From Flavobacteriales bacterium (GTDB lineage Bacteria > Bacteroidota > Bacteroidia > Flavobacteriales > Flavobacteriaceae), in the NCBI GenBank assembly GCA_027031025.1, contig JALVEJ010000071.1, positions 1-14,147 of the forward strand: DNA of 14,147 nt. The letters are read 5' to 3'. Positions 5,663 to 13,051 of this stretch are shown one piece after another. Below the pieces are notes generated by a model that was given only the letters and a program-made list of their open reading frames with translations, made no database searches and was not told the origin of the DNA. How positions within the stretch are numbered: position 1 is the first letter of the stretch; the number at the start of each line of letters is the position of its first letter. A program made the position numbers and the translations under genes.

Positions 5663-8600
5663 ATGAAAAAACTACATAAAACATTTGCTTTATCAACCGC
5701 CGCATTAAAAAATGACAACACGGTCAAATTGGTTATACTTTTGTTGACTATAGGCGGCTTATTTTCTTATATCAAAATGCCACGAGAAGCTTTCCCCGAT
5801 GTTGCTGCACCCGAGGTGTTTGTAACCACGCCATATCCGGGAAACTCGGCGGAAGATATCGAAAGTTTGATTACCCGTCCGCTCGAAAAAGAGTTTAAAA
5901 AAATCAGTGGGATTGATGAAATCAAATCAACCTCAAAATCCGGCTTTTCCAGTATTGATGTCAAATTTACCTTTGATGTAGACCCCGATAAAGCCCTTGA
6001 AGATGTTAAAGACAAGATTGATGACGCTATGGGTGACCGCGATTGGCCCAAAGATTTGCCGCAAAATCCGCATGCGATGAAACTCGATTTTTCCGAGTTA
6101 AAACCCATTATGAATGTCAATATTTCGGGGGATTATACCGCATCAAAACTCAAAAAATTTGCTGAATATTTGCAAGATAAAATAGAGCAATTGCCTCAAA
6201 TTTCGGCAGCAGACATTCGGGGCGTTCAAGACAAAGAAGTGGAGGTTGCCGTTGATCTCAACGAAATGTTAAGCCGTGATATCAGTTTTAACAATATTGA
6301 ACGCACTATTAAAAACGAAAATCTGACCATTTCCGCCGGCGATTTGAAAGAAAACGGCGTGCGGAGAAATGTGCGGGTTATCGGTGAATTTAAATCGCCA
6401 AAAGATATAGAAAATTTGATCATTCGTAAGGCAAAAGATAAAGTAACCTATCTGAAAGACGTTGCCAAAGTGTATTATAAACAGCAAGATGCCGAGAGTT
6501 ATGCCCGCGAATTCGGTAAGCCGGTGGTCATGCTCGACATTAAGAAACGAAGTGGCGCCAACCAAATTGAAGCTTCGGATGAAATCAAAAAGATTATAGA
6601 AGAAACCAAAGCCAAAGTTTTTCCAAAAAATCTGCACGTTTCCATTACCAATGATTTGTCTAACCGCACCCGCACGCAAGTATCCGATTTAGAAAACAGT
6701 ATTATACTTGGTATGCTATTGGTTATCGGCGTTTTAATGTTTTTTATGGGATTTCGTAACGCTTTGTTTGTCGGGATTGCCATCCCCTTGTCTATGCTGA
6801 TGTCTTTTTTAATTTTATCAGCTTTCGGTATTACGCTTAATACAATGGTTTTATTCGCATTAGTATTAGCATTGGGAATGTTGGTGGATAACGGGATTGT
6901 CATCGTTGAAAATATTTATCGGTATCGCGAAGAAGGTTATAAACCCTTTGAAGCGGCTAAATATGCCGTAGGCGAAGTGGCTTGGCCAATCATTGCTTCT
7001 ACGGCAACGACTTTGGTGGCATTTATACCATTGGCATTTTGGCCCGGTATCATCGGTAATTTTATGCAATATCTACCTATTACCTTGATAACCGTTTTAT
7101 CATCATCTTTGTTTGTGGCTTTGGTCATCAATCCGGTTTTAACCAAAAACTATATGCGAATGACCGAACAAGCTTTACCGGCAAAACGGGTTTGGCGTAA
7201 TTTTGCGTTGTTTCTCATAGCAGGCATAATTGCTTTTGCCATCAAAGTTTTTGTTATAGATGACGATAACACAACCGGAAAAAGCGCTTTTAATGTCATT
7301 GGTTTTTTGTTTATTTTATTGGCTTTATGGCAATTGTTTTACAACTTTTTATTGGTGGATGCCATCCGGTGGTTTCAACAAAAATTTTTACCTTGGCTTG
7401 AAAAGATTTATGAAAAATTGTTACGCTATGCTTTAAAAGGTAAAAATGTCTATGCTTTCTTTTTCGGAACGGTTTTATTGTTGATTTTATCAGCCTTACT
7501 TCTTAAAGCTTTTCCGCCTAAAATCAGTTTTTTTCCCAATACGCAACCCAATCAAATCTATGTTTATATTGAACATCCTATTGGCACTGATATCGATGTC
7601 GTGGACAAGTTTACTCAAAAAATGACTCAAAAAATCAGAAAATATCTTAAAGATAATAAATATGAATATTTGGTAACTTCCATTATTGAACAAGTAGGAG
7701 AAGGAACCGGAGATCCGAACAAAGGGCCACAAGGTGGAAAAACCCCGAACCGTTCTAAAATTATTCTGGATTTTGTCGATTACAAATACCGAAAAGGTGT
7801 CAATACTTCCATTCTGTTAAATGACATTAGAGAGCTAGTTAAGGGATACGCCGGCATCAAAGTGTCTGCCGATAAAGACCAAAAGAAACCGCCGACCGGT
7901 GCGCCTGTCGATTTGGAACTTGTCGGAGACAATTATGATCAATTACTTAATGAAGCCATCAAAGTCAAAAAATATTTAGACGATGCACATATCCCTGGTA
8001 TAGAAGCCTTGCAGATAGATGTTGATAAAAACAAACCAGAGCTACCGGTATATATCGATCGTGAAAAAGCCGGACGGCTCGGTATCAAAACCGGACAAAT
8101 AGGTATGGCCATGCGAACAGCTTTATATGGTAAAGAAGTCGATAGATATAAAGACGGCGACGACGATTACCCGATTAATGTTCGCTTGGCTAAAAAATAC
8201 CGCTATGACCGCCAAAGTCTGCTCAATCAAAAAATTGTTTATCGCGACCAACAAACCGGACGGATTGTTTCGGTTCCGGTATCTGCTGTGGCATCTATGA
8301 AATCGACATCCAGTTTTAGCGCTATCAAACGTAAAGATTTAAAACGGGTTATTGCCATAACTTCTAATGTTTTGGAAGGTTATAATGCCAATGAAATCGT
8401 CCAAAAATTGGAGAAACTCATGAAACTTTACAAGTTACCTAATAATATCTCCTACCAATTTCAGGGCGAACAGAAGGAAATGAAAAAAAATATGAGTTTT
8501 TTAGCCAAAGCTTTGATGATTGCAATCTTTTTAATCTTTTTGATATTGGTTACACAATTTAACTCCATGACCACGCCTTTTATCATTATGCTGACGGTTG

Positions 8601-9100
8601 TTTTGAGTATGATTGGCGTTTTTCTCGGACTGATTATCTTACGCAGCGATTTTATTGTGGTTATGACTATGATAGGTATCATTTCATTGGCGGGAATTGT
8701 AGTAAACAATGCCATTGTATTGCTCGATTATACCCTGTTGACCATCAAACGGAAACGCTTAGCAGAAGGAATTGACGAAGAAGCCCCTACCCCTATAAAC
8801 ATAGTTCATGAAAGTATTGTCGAAGCCGGAAAAACACGTCTACGTCCGGTATTGTTAACAGCTATCACAACAGTATTGGGTATGGTACCTTTGGCTATCG
8901 GATTAAATATCGATTTTATCGGACTATTGACACACTTTGACCCCAATATTTATCTGGGCGGTGAAAACGTCGCATTTTGGGGACCTTTGGCAAAAGCCGT
9001 TATTAACGGATTGACATTTGCAACTTTTTTAACTTTGGTCATTGTGCCGGTAATGTTTTTTATCCAATACCGGATTAAGCAACGTTTTGGTTGGAAGTAA
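5663..9100 (+). CDS. Efflux RND transporter permease subunit (AcrB/HAE1-like)
   Basis: This protein of 1145 residues is the inner-membrane pump of the tripartite system. It has the RND layout: one N-terminal helix (about residues 20-40), a large periplasmic porter loop, six helices, a second helix and loop, and a final bundle of helices. Recognisable signatures are the PREAFPDVAAPEVFVTTPYP segment after helix 1, LGMLVDNGIVIVENIYR in helix 4 with Asp409, and GIVVNNAIVLLDY in helix 10. The length is slightly above AcrB (1049) because of an extra hydrophobic stretch around 505-570 and a C-terminal insertion (about 1080-1115). The ATG at 5663 gives a normal MKKLHKTF start; a GTG at 5630 would add 11 polar residues and is less likely. 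The second acidic residue and the lysine of the AcrB proton relay are both Asn here (Asn410, Asn1015). The substrate is not predictable. Confidence 0.95.
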   Translation: MKKLHKTFALSTAALKNDNTVKLVILLLTIGGLFSYIKMPREAFPDVAAPEVFVTTPYPGNSAEDIESLITRPLEKEFKKISGIDEIKSTSKSGFSSIDVKFTFDVDPDKALEDVKDKIDDAMGDRDWPKDLPQNPHAMKLDFSELKPIMNVNISGDYTASKLKKFAEYLQDKIEQLPQISAADIRGVQDKEVEVAVDLNEMLSRDISFNNIERTIKNENLTISAGDLKENGVRRNVRVIGEFKSPKDIENLIIRKAKDKVTYLKDVAKVYYKQQDAESYAREFGKPVVMLDIKKRSGANQIEASDEIKKIIEETKAKVFPKNLHVSITNDLSNRTRTQVSDLENSIILGMLLVIGVLMFFMGFRNALFVGIAIPLSMLMSFLILSAFGITLNTMVLFALVLALGMLVDNGIVIVENIYRYREEGYKPFEAAKYAVGEVAWPIIASTATTLVAFIPLAFWPGIIGNFMQYLPITLITVLSSSLFVALVINPVLTKNYMRMTEQALPAKRVWRNFALFLIAGIIAFAIKVFVIDDDNTTGKSAFNVIGFLFILLALWQLFYNFLLVDAIRWFQQKFLPWLEKIYEKLLRYALKGKNVYAFFFGTVLLLILSALLLKAFPPKISFFPNTQPNQIYVYIEHPIGTDIDVVDKFTQKMTQKIRKYLKDNKYEYLVTSIIEQVGEGTGDPNKGPQGGKTPNRSKIILDFVDYKYRKGVNTSILLNDIRELVKGYAGIKVSADKDQKKPPTGAPVDLELVGDNYDQLLNEAIKVKKYLDDAHIPGIEALQIDVDKNKPELPVYIDREKAGRLGIKTGQIGMAMRTALYGKEVDRYKDGDDDYPINVRLAKKYRYDRQSLLNQKIVYRDQQTGRIVSVPVSAVASMKSTSSFSAIKRKDLKRVIAITSNVLEGYNANEIVQKLEKLMKLYKLPNNISYQFQGEQKEMKKNMSFLAKALMIAIFLIFLILVTQFNSMTTPFIIMLTVVLSMIGVFLGLIILRSDFIVVMTMIGIISLAGIVVNNAIVLLDYTLLTIKRKRLAEGIDEEAPTPINIVHESIVEAGKTRLRPVLLTAITTVLGMVPLAIGLNIDFIGLLTHFDPNIYLGGENVAFWGPLAKAVINGLTFATFLTLVIVPVMFFIQYRIKQRFGWK

Positions 9101-9189
9101 ATTTTTTATAAATGGCAAATGTTCAGTATAATTTGATCCACTATAAAATTTATCAATAAAGACATAAATTTTTGGTATGATTTTAGCTA

Positions 9190-9219
9190 TTGCAGGTATA
9201 AAAATAATGTGTATTTTTG
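9190..9219 (+). promoter_or_regulatory. Promoter of the thioredoxin gene (TTG - N19 - TATTTTTG)
   Basis: TTG at 9190-9192 and TATTTTTG at 9212-9219 fit the Bacteroidota -33 and -7 boxes with a 19-base spacer, 38 bases before the ATG of the thioredoxin gene. Confidence 0.7.
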
Positions 9220-9257
9220 CATCAAAATTTGTATTAATCATTAAAAATTAGATAGAT

Positions 9258-9587
9258 ATGCCAGTAGTAGTTACGGATCAAACCTTTGAAGATGTTGTAT
9301 TAAAATCAGACAAGCCCGTTGTGGTTGACTTTTGGGCGGTATGGTGCGGACCTTGTAGAATGGTTGCGCCGGTTATGGACCAATTGGAAAAAAAATACGG
9401 TGACAAAATTGTTGTAGCTAAAGTTGATGTAGATAAGGAACAAAAATATGCCGCCGAATACGGCGTGCGTAACATTCCTACTATTTTGGTTTTTCAAAAC
9501 GGAGAAGCCATTGGTCGCCAAGTTGGCGTAGCACCGTTTGAAGTTTTTGATAAAGCCATAGGACAATTGGTAGGTGAAGAAGCCTAA
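9258..9587 (+). CDS. trxA: Thioredoxin
   Basis: This 109-residue protein is a classical cytoplasmic thioredoxin, the dithiol reductant for ribonucleotide reductase, peroxiredoxins and other targets. The active site WCGPC has Cys30 and Cys33, the buried Asp24 lies in VVDFWA, and the cis-proline Pro74 is in the NIPTI motif. Length and order match E. coli TrxA. There is no signal peptide or extra domain. The residue just before the active site is Val28, where many family members have Glu or Pro. It stands alone, with a TAnnTTTG promoter upstream and a strong terminator 21 bases downstream, so it is a single-gene transcript. Confidence 0.97.
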   Translation: MPVVVTDQTFEDVVLKSDKPVVVDFWAVWCGPCRMVAPVMDQLEKKYGDKIVVAKVDVDKEQKYAAEYGVRNIPTILVFQNGEAIGRQVGVAPFEVFDKAIGQLVGEEA

Positions 9588-9608
9588 ATCTTTTGTATTC
9601 ATAAACTT

Positions 9609-9643
9609 TTCAGCCGGTTTCTTGCCGGCTGAATTTTTTTTTT
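9609..9643 (+). terminator. Rho-independent terminator of the thioredoxin gene
   Basis: A perfect nine-base-pair stem, TTCAGCCGG (9609-9617) with CCGGCTGAA (9625-9633), has a seven-base loop and is followed directly by ten T residues (9634-9643). Confidence 0.95.
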
Positions 9644-9748
9644 GAGACGCAGTAAGCTGTGTCTTAATATCAAATTGTGATTGAACCATTTTTTTATGTT
9701 AGCGGTTATTGAAAAAAAGGATGAATTTCCAGCATTGAAAAATTAGAT

Positions 9749-9756
9749 TATCTTTG
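9749..9756 (+). promoter_or_regulatory. Bacteroidota -7 promoter box (TATCTTTG) of the DUF1016 gene
   Basis: TATCTTTG fits the TAnnTTTG consensus and ends 16 bases before the ATG at 9773, the same geometry as at 1711-1718. No clear -33 TTG is present at 19-21 bases upstream, so the call is moderate. Confidence 0.5.
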
Positions 9757-9772
9757 TGAAAAGGATTTTTTA

Positions 9773-10288
9773 ATGAGTAAAATAGAACATAATACGAAGA
9801 ATAACTTTTATGAAAAAGTTGCTGATTTATTAAAAGAAGCTCGTAGAAATGTTGTTCAAACCGTCAATAAGACAATGGTTTACACCTATTTTGAGATAGG
9901 TAGAATGATTGTTGAAGAAGAACAAAATGGAAAAGAACGTGCAGAATACGGAAAACAAATTTTGAAAGAACTGTCAAAACGTCTGACTTCTGAATTTGGC
10001 AAAGGTTTTTCACAAAGAAATCTTGAACAAATGCGACAATTCTATTTAACATATTCAAAAACGCAGACACTGTCTGCGGAATTCAATTTAAGTTGGTCGC
10101 ATTATTTGAAGTTAATGAGAATTGACAATATAGATGAAAGAAAATTTTACGAAAAAGAAGCATACATAAATAATTGGAGTTTAAGGGAATTACAACGTCA
10201 ATTTGATAGCGCCTTATATGAAAGATTACTATTAAGTAGGGATAAGAAAGCCGTAAAACAATTAATTGAAAGTAAAATAAATGAATAA
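9773..10288 (+). CDS. DUF1016 N-terminal domain protein lacking the PDDEXK nuclease half
   Basis: The 171 residues match the N-terminal domain of YhcG/DUF1016 proteins: a helical N-terminus (YEKVADLLKEARRNVVQTVN), the YFEIGRMIVEEEQNGKERAEYG motif, the FGKGFSQRNLEQMRQFY motif and the LSWSHYLKLMRI and NNWSLRELQRQFDSALYERL motifs. Full-length relatives have about 340-380 residues and carry a C-terminal PDDEXK nuclease domain; here the protein stops about 15 residues after the N-terminal domain. The 161 bases downstream show no recognisable remnant of the nuclease. It may therefore be an old truncation or a stand-alone form. The gene seems more AT-rich than its neighbours and lies between two housekeeping genes with its own promoter box, which fits acquisition. 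Its function is not known; DUF1016 genes often accompany restriction and other accessory loci. Confidence 0.85.
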   Translation: MSKIEHNTKNNFYEKVADLLKEARRNVVQTVNKTMVYTYFEIGRMIVEEEQNGKERAEYGKQILKELSKRLTSEFGKGFSQRNLEQMRQFYLTYSKTQTLSAEFNLSWSHYLKLMRIDNIDERKFYEKEAYINNWSLRELQRQFDSALYERLLLSRDKKAVKQLIESKINE

Positions 10289-10449
10289 AAAACAACAAAC
10301 AATACTGTATACAAGCAATGGGTAATAAAGTAATAAAAATGAACAATATGGATAAAATCAACAATAGTGCAATAATAAACAAAAGTGCAGAAAAACCACC
10401 ACTAACCATATACTAACCGATTGGTCTTACTTTTAACTTTTTACAAACA
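10289..10449. other. AT-rich intergenic gap between the DUF1016 gene and prfC
   Basis: This gap holds no coding frame that I can support and no trace of the missing PDDEXK domain. It contains a GTATAC palindrome near 10307 and a direct ACTAACC repeat with an 11-base period (10401-10407 and 10412-10418). No clear TAnnTTTG promoter for prfC is seen; TACTTTTA at 10428-10435 is the nearest resemblance. No terminator is visible after the DUF1016 gene. Confidence 0.4.
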
Positions 10450-12036
10450 ATGAGTCTTCAACAAGAAATAGCCAAACGTCGCACTTTCGGTATCATCTCA
10501 CACCCCGATGCCGGAAAAACCACTTTAACCGAAAAATTGTTATTATTCGGAGGTGCCATACAAGAAGCCGGTGCCGTAAAGTCTAATAAAATCAAGAAAA
10601 CCGCTACATCCGACTTTATGGAAATAGAAAAGCAGCGTGGTATTTCCGTAGCGACTTCAGTCTTAGCATTTTATTATAAAAACAAGAAAATCAATATTTT
10701 AGACACGCCCGGACACAAAGACTTTGCCGAAGACACTTACCGGACATTAACAGCTGTTGATAGTGTTATAGTCGTGATTGATGTTGCCAAAGGGGTGGAA
10801 GAACAAACCGAAAAATTGGTGCAAGTCTGCCGGATGCGGAACATTCCTATGATTGTGTTTATCAACAAATTGGACCGCGAAGGTAAAGACGCTTTTGAAC
10901 TTTTAGACGAAATAGAACAAAAACTCGGTTTGACCGTTGCACCTTTGAGTTTTCCTATAGGCATGGGAAGTGATTTTAAAGGCGTTTACAATATTTGGGA
11001 ACAAAAAATCAAATTGTATTTCGGCGACACCAAACAACGCATAGCCGAATCGGAAGAAATAACGGATATTAATGACCCGCGCTTGGTTGAATTGCTAGGC
11101 GAAGAAACGGTTGCCGAACTCAAAGAAAATTTGGAATTGGTGGAAGGCGTCTATAATCCTTTTGACAGGGAAGCCTATCTTAAAGGTGATTTGCAACCGG
11201 TTTTTTTCGGGTCGGCATTAAACAATTTCGGGGTACAAGAATTGCTGGATTGTTTTGTCGAAATTGCCCCGCCGCCTCAGCCCAAAGAAGCGGATGTCCG
11301 CATTGTTTATCCCGATGAACCCAAAATGACCGGATTTGTTTTTAAAATCCATGCCAATTTAGACCCCAAACATCGTGACAGGTTGGCATTTGTCAAAATT
11401 GTTTCGGGAACATTTAAGCGCAATACGCCTTATTTTCACACCCGTTTGAAGAAAAATTTTAAATTTTCAAGTCCCAATACGTTTTTTGCGCAAAAAAAAC
11501 AGGTGGTTGATGAGAGTTTTCCGGGTGATATTGTCGGTTTACACGATACAGGAAATTTTAAAATAGGCGATACCTTTACCGAAGGCGAAATGTTACAATT
11601 TAAAGGTATTCCTAATTTTTCGCCCGAACATTTTAGATATATCAACAATGCCGACCCCATGAAGTCAAAGCAATTGGCAAAAGGTATAGATCAGTTGATG
11701 GATGAGGGTGTGGCACAACTCTTTACATTAGACCTAAACGGGCGGAAAGTGATTGGAACCGTTGGCGCTTTGCAATATGATGTGATTCAATACCGGTTGG
11801 AACATGAATACGGTGCCAAATGCACCTACGAACCTCTTAATGTTTACAAAGCTTTTTGGGTAGAACCGGAAGATGAAAACAATGATGAATACAAAGATTT
11901 TAAACGGGTTAAACAACGTTACCTTGCCAAAGATAAATATGGCAAACAAGTATTTTTAGCCGATTCGCCCTTTTCTTATGAAATGACCAAAACCAAATAT
12001 CCAACGGTCAAATTACATGAAAAATCGGAGTTTTAA
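10450..12036 (+). CDS. prfC: Peptide chain release factor 3
   Basis: This 528-residue translational GTPase matches E. coli RF3 (529 residues) along its whole length. RF3 removes RF1 and RF2 from the ribosome after peptide release. The G1 motif is at residues 14-25 (GIISHPDAGKTT), the effector region contains EIEKQRGIS, G3 is DTPGHKDF at 85-92, and G4 is NKLD at 139-142. Domain 2 follows with the PVFFGSALNNFGV and TGFVFKIHANLDPKHRDR segments, and the C-terminal domain holds FPGDIVGLHDTGNFKIGDTFTEGE (split here as FPGDIVGLHDTG and IGDTFTEGE) and GIPNFSPEHFRYI. These RF3 segments distinguish it from EF-G and TypA. The ATG at 10450 gives the usual N-terminus. Its stop codon overlaps by four bases the end of the convergent small membrane-protein gene. 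Confidence 0.98.
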   Translation: MSLQQEIAKRRTFGIISHPDAGKTTLTEKLLLFGGAIQEAGAVKSNKIKKTATSDFMEIEKQRGISVATSVLAFYYKNKKINILDTPGHKDFAEDTYRTLTAVDSVIVVIDVAKGVEEQTEKLVQVCRMRNIPMIVFINKLDREGKDAFELLDEIEQKLGLTVAPLSFPIGMGSDFKGVYNIWEQKIKLYFGDTKQRIAESEEITDINDPRLVELLGEETVAELKENLELVEGVYNPFDREAYLKGDLQPVFFGSALNNFGVQELLDCFVEIAPPPQPKEADVRIVYPDEPKMTGFVFKIHANLDPKHRDRLAFVKIVSGTFKRNTPYFHTRLKKNFKFSSPNTFFAQKKQVVDESFPGDIVGLHDTGNFKIGDTFTEGEMLQFKGIPNFSPEHFRYINNADPMKSKQLAKGIDQLMDEGVAQLFTLDLNGRKVIGTVGALQYDVIQYRLEHEYGAKCTYEPLNVYKAFWVEPEDENNDEYKDFKRVKQRYLAKDKYGKQVFLADSPFSYEMTKTKYPTVKLHEKSEF

Positions 12037-12263
12037 GCCGGGGTATCCGTTTTTTTATACAACAAATAATATAGATTTACCAAAGAAATAAAAGCATTGC
12101 TGATAACAATCGGGTAGGAATGTAACATAAAGCCGTATACGACAAAAAGCAAGCAAGCTATGGTATTGATGATGCGCAATTTCTTAATATCTTTCATCAA
12201 AAAAGAAATCATCAACATAAACATGGCTATATAGCCGGTCCATTCAACAAGCGTTTCGTTCAT
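12033..12263 (-). CDS. Small YgjV/PQ-loop-like integral membrane protein
   Basis: This 76-residue protein has three hydrophobic segments: about residues 8-23 (WTGYIAMFMLMISFLM), 31-48 (IINTIACLLFVVYGFML) and 50-68 (YPIVISNAFISLVNLYYLL). The order GYIAMFMLMISFLMKDIKKLR, then a CLLFVVYGF helix and an ISLVNLYYL helix, resembles the YgjV family and the three-helix half-unit of PQ-loop/SemiSWEET transporters; such half-units act as dimers. The canonical PQ dipeptide is absent (MKDI at the corresponding place). The substrate and role are unknown. It is convergent with prfC, overlapping by four bases, and has a TATCTTTG promoter box 22 bases upstream on its own strand. The family assignment is from pattern memory. 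Confidence 0.75.
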   Translation of the reverse strand: MNETLVEWTGYIAMFMLMISFLMKDIKKLRIINTIACLLFVVYGFMLHSYPIVISNAFISLVNLYYLLYKKTDTPA

Positions 12264-12285
12264 AACTATAATTTTTTAAGACAGG

Positions 12286-12293
12286 CAAAGATA
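12286..12293 (-). promoter_or_regulatory. Bacteroidota -7 promoter box (TATCTTTG) on the - strand
   Basis: Read on the - strand the sequence is TATCTTTG, fitting TAnnTTTG, 22 bases upstream of the start codon of the small YgjV-like gene at 12263. A matching -33 TTG is not seen at the usual distance. Confidence 0.5.
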
Positions 12294-12434
12294 CTATTTT
12301 ATACGATAGGATTGTTTCTGGAAATTAAGAAAATCCGTAAATTGACTAAAATGACATAGAATATCTTAGAAAATAACATTTTTTTAACCGGAAGACATTT
12401 GCATTTGTTTATTTTAGCCGAAAAAAATAAATAT

Positions 12435-12995
12435 ATGCGCAGAACACAGCTTAAAATTCTTTTGGTTTTATTCTTTGCAGGCATTTATACTATTGTACGG
12501 TATCATATTTTCGGGCCGGTTTTGTGGCAAGATTTACCGGTTTTTACATTTAATAAAATAGTCATTTTTTCTGCCTTAATCTTATGGACAATCAATGGAC
12601 AAAATCGATTTCGGTTTATAGACAAAAAACGTTTGCTTAATCTCATAAAAATATTAGTGGCACTACATATTTTATTAAGCTCTGTTGTTATCAAACCATA
12701 TTATTTGAAAGCTTTTTTCAGTCCGGAAGGCGGTTTGAGTTTAACCGGTAATTTGACTATATGGGCAGGGATAATGGCAGCACTGATTTTCTTCGGCGGT
12801 AAACTACTGCAACTTGGTCAACCACAACGATTTTTTTATTTCACAATTTTAGTAGCTTCACATTTGATGTTTATGGGAGGCAAATCATGGCTACACCCGG
12901 AAACTTGGTATGGTGGCATGCCACCAATTACGTTAATCAGTTTTATGTTGGTGGTTTTTGCTTGGATAAAGGCGGTTCGAAGAAAAAAAACTTAA
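12435..12995 (+). CDS. Ferric-reductase-like transmembrane protein
   Basis: This 186-residue protein has about six membrane segments and resembles the short ferric-reductase-like (MsrQ-type) membrane proteins of Bacteroidota: an N-terminal YTIVRYHIFGPV motif, a DLPVFTFNKIVIFSA helix, a YLKAFFSPEGGLSLTGNLTI loop and a final HPETWYGGMPPITLISF stretch. Such proteins bind haem and pass electrons across the membrane; His78 (ALHILL) and His143 (ASHLMF) sit in helices and are the likely axial ligands. His24 and His154 lie nearer the membrane edges. There is no flavin or NAD-binding domain, so an electron-donating partner would be needed. The ATG at 12435 is preferred; the frame also has a TTG at 12399 that would add polar residues. 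It is convergent with the EnvC-like gene and divergent from the YgjV-like gene. The family call is moderate. Confidence 0.75.
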   Translation: MRRTQLKILLVLFFAGIYTIVRYHIFGPVLWQDLPVFTFNKIVIFSALILWTINGQNRFRFIDKKRLLNLIKILVALHILLSSVVIKPYYLKAFFSPEGGLSLTGNLTIWAGIMAALIFFGGKLLQLGQPQRFFYFTILVASHLMFMGGKSWLHPETWYGGMPPITLISFMLVVFAWIKAVRRKKT

Positions 12996-13051
12996 GATTT
13001 CTTCCTGTTTTTTGTGAGCAGTTGTTATAGTAATTGGTGGCTTTGATAATT

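Noticed and set aside
6269..6679. Open frames on the - strand over the RND gene (here and at 5767-6120, 6499-6903)
   Set aside because: They are antisense to a full-length RND pump without any break and show no family pattern.
9145..9172. A nine-base AT-only inverted repeat after the RND gene as a terminator
   Set aside because: The stem has no G-C pairs, the loop is ten bases and no proper T-tract follows, so it is weak as a terminator.
9698..10420. DUF1016 gene as an integron-like cassette bounded by GTTAGCGGTTAT and the ACTAACC repeats
   Set aside because: The shared words are six or seven bases long, no attC-like folded site can be drawn and no integrase is present.
12996..13051. Terminator between the two convergent genes at the right end
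   Set aside because: No stem of useful length was found in these 56 bases; only T-rich tracts are present.
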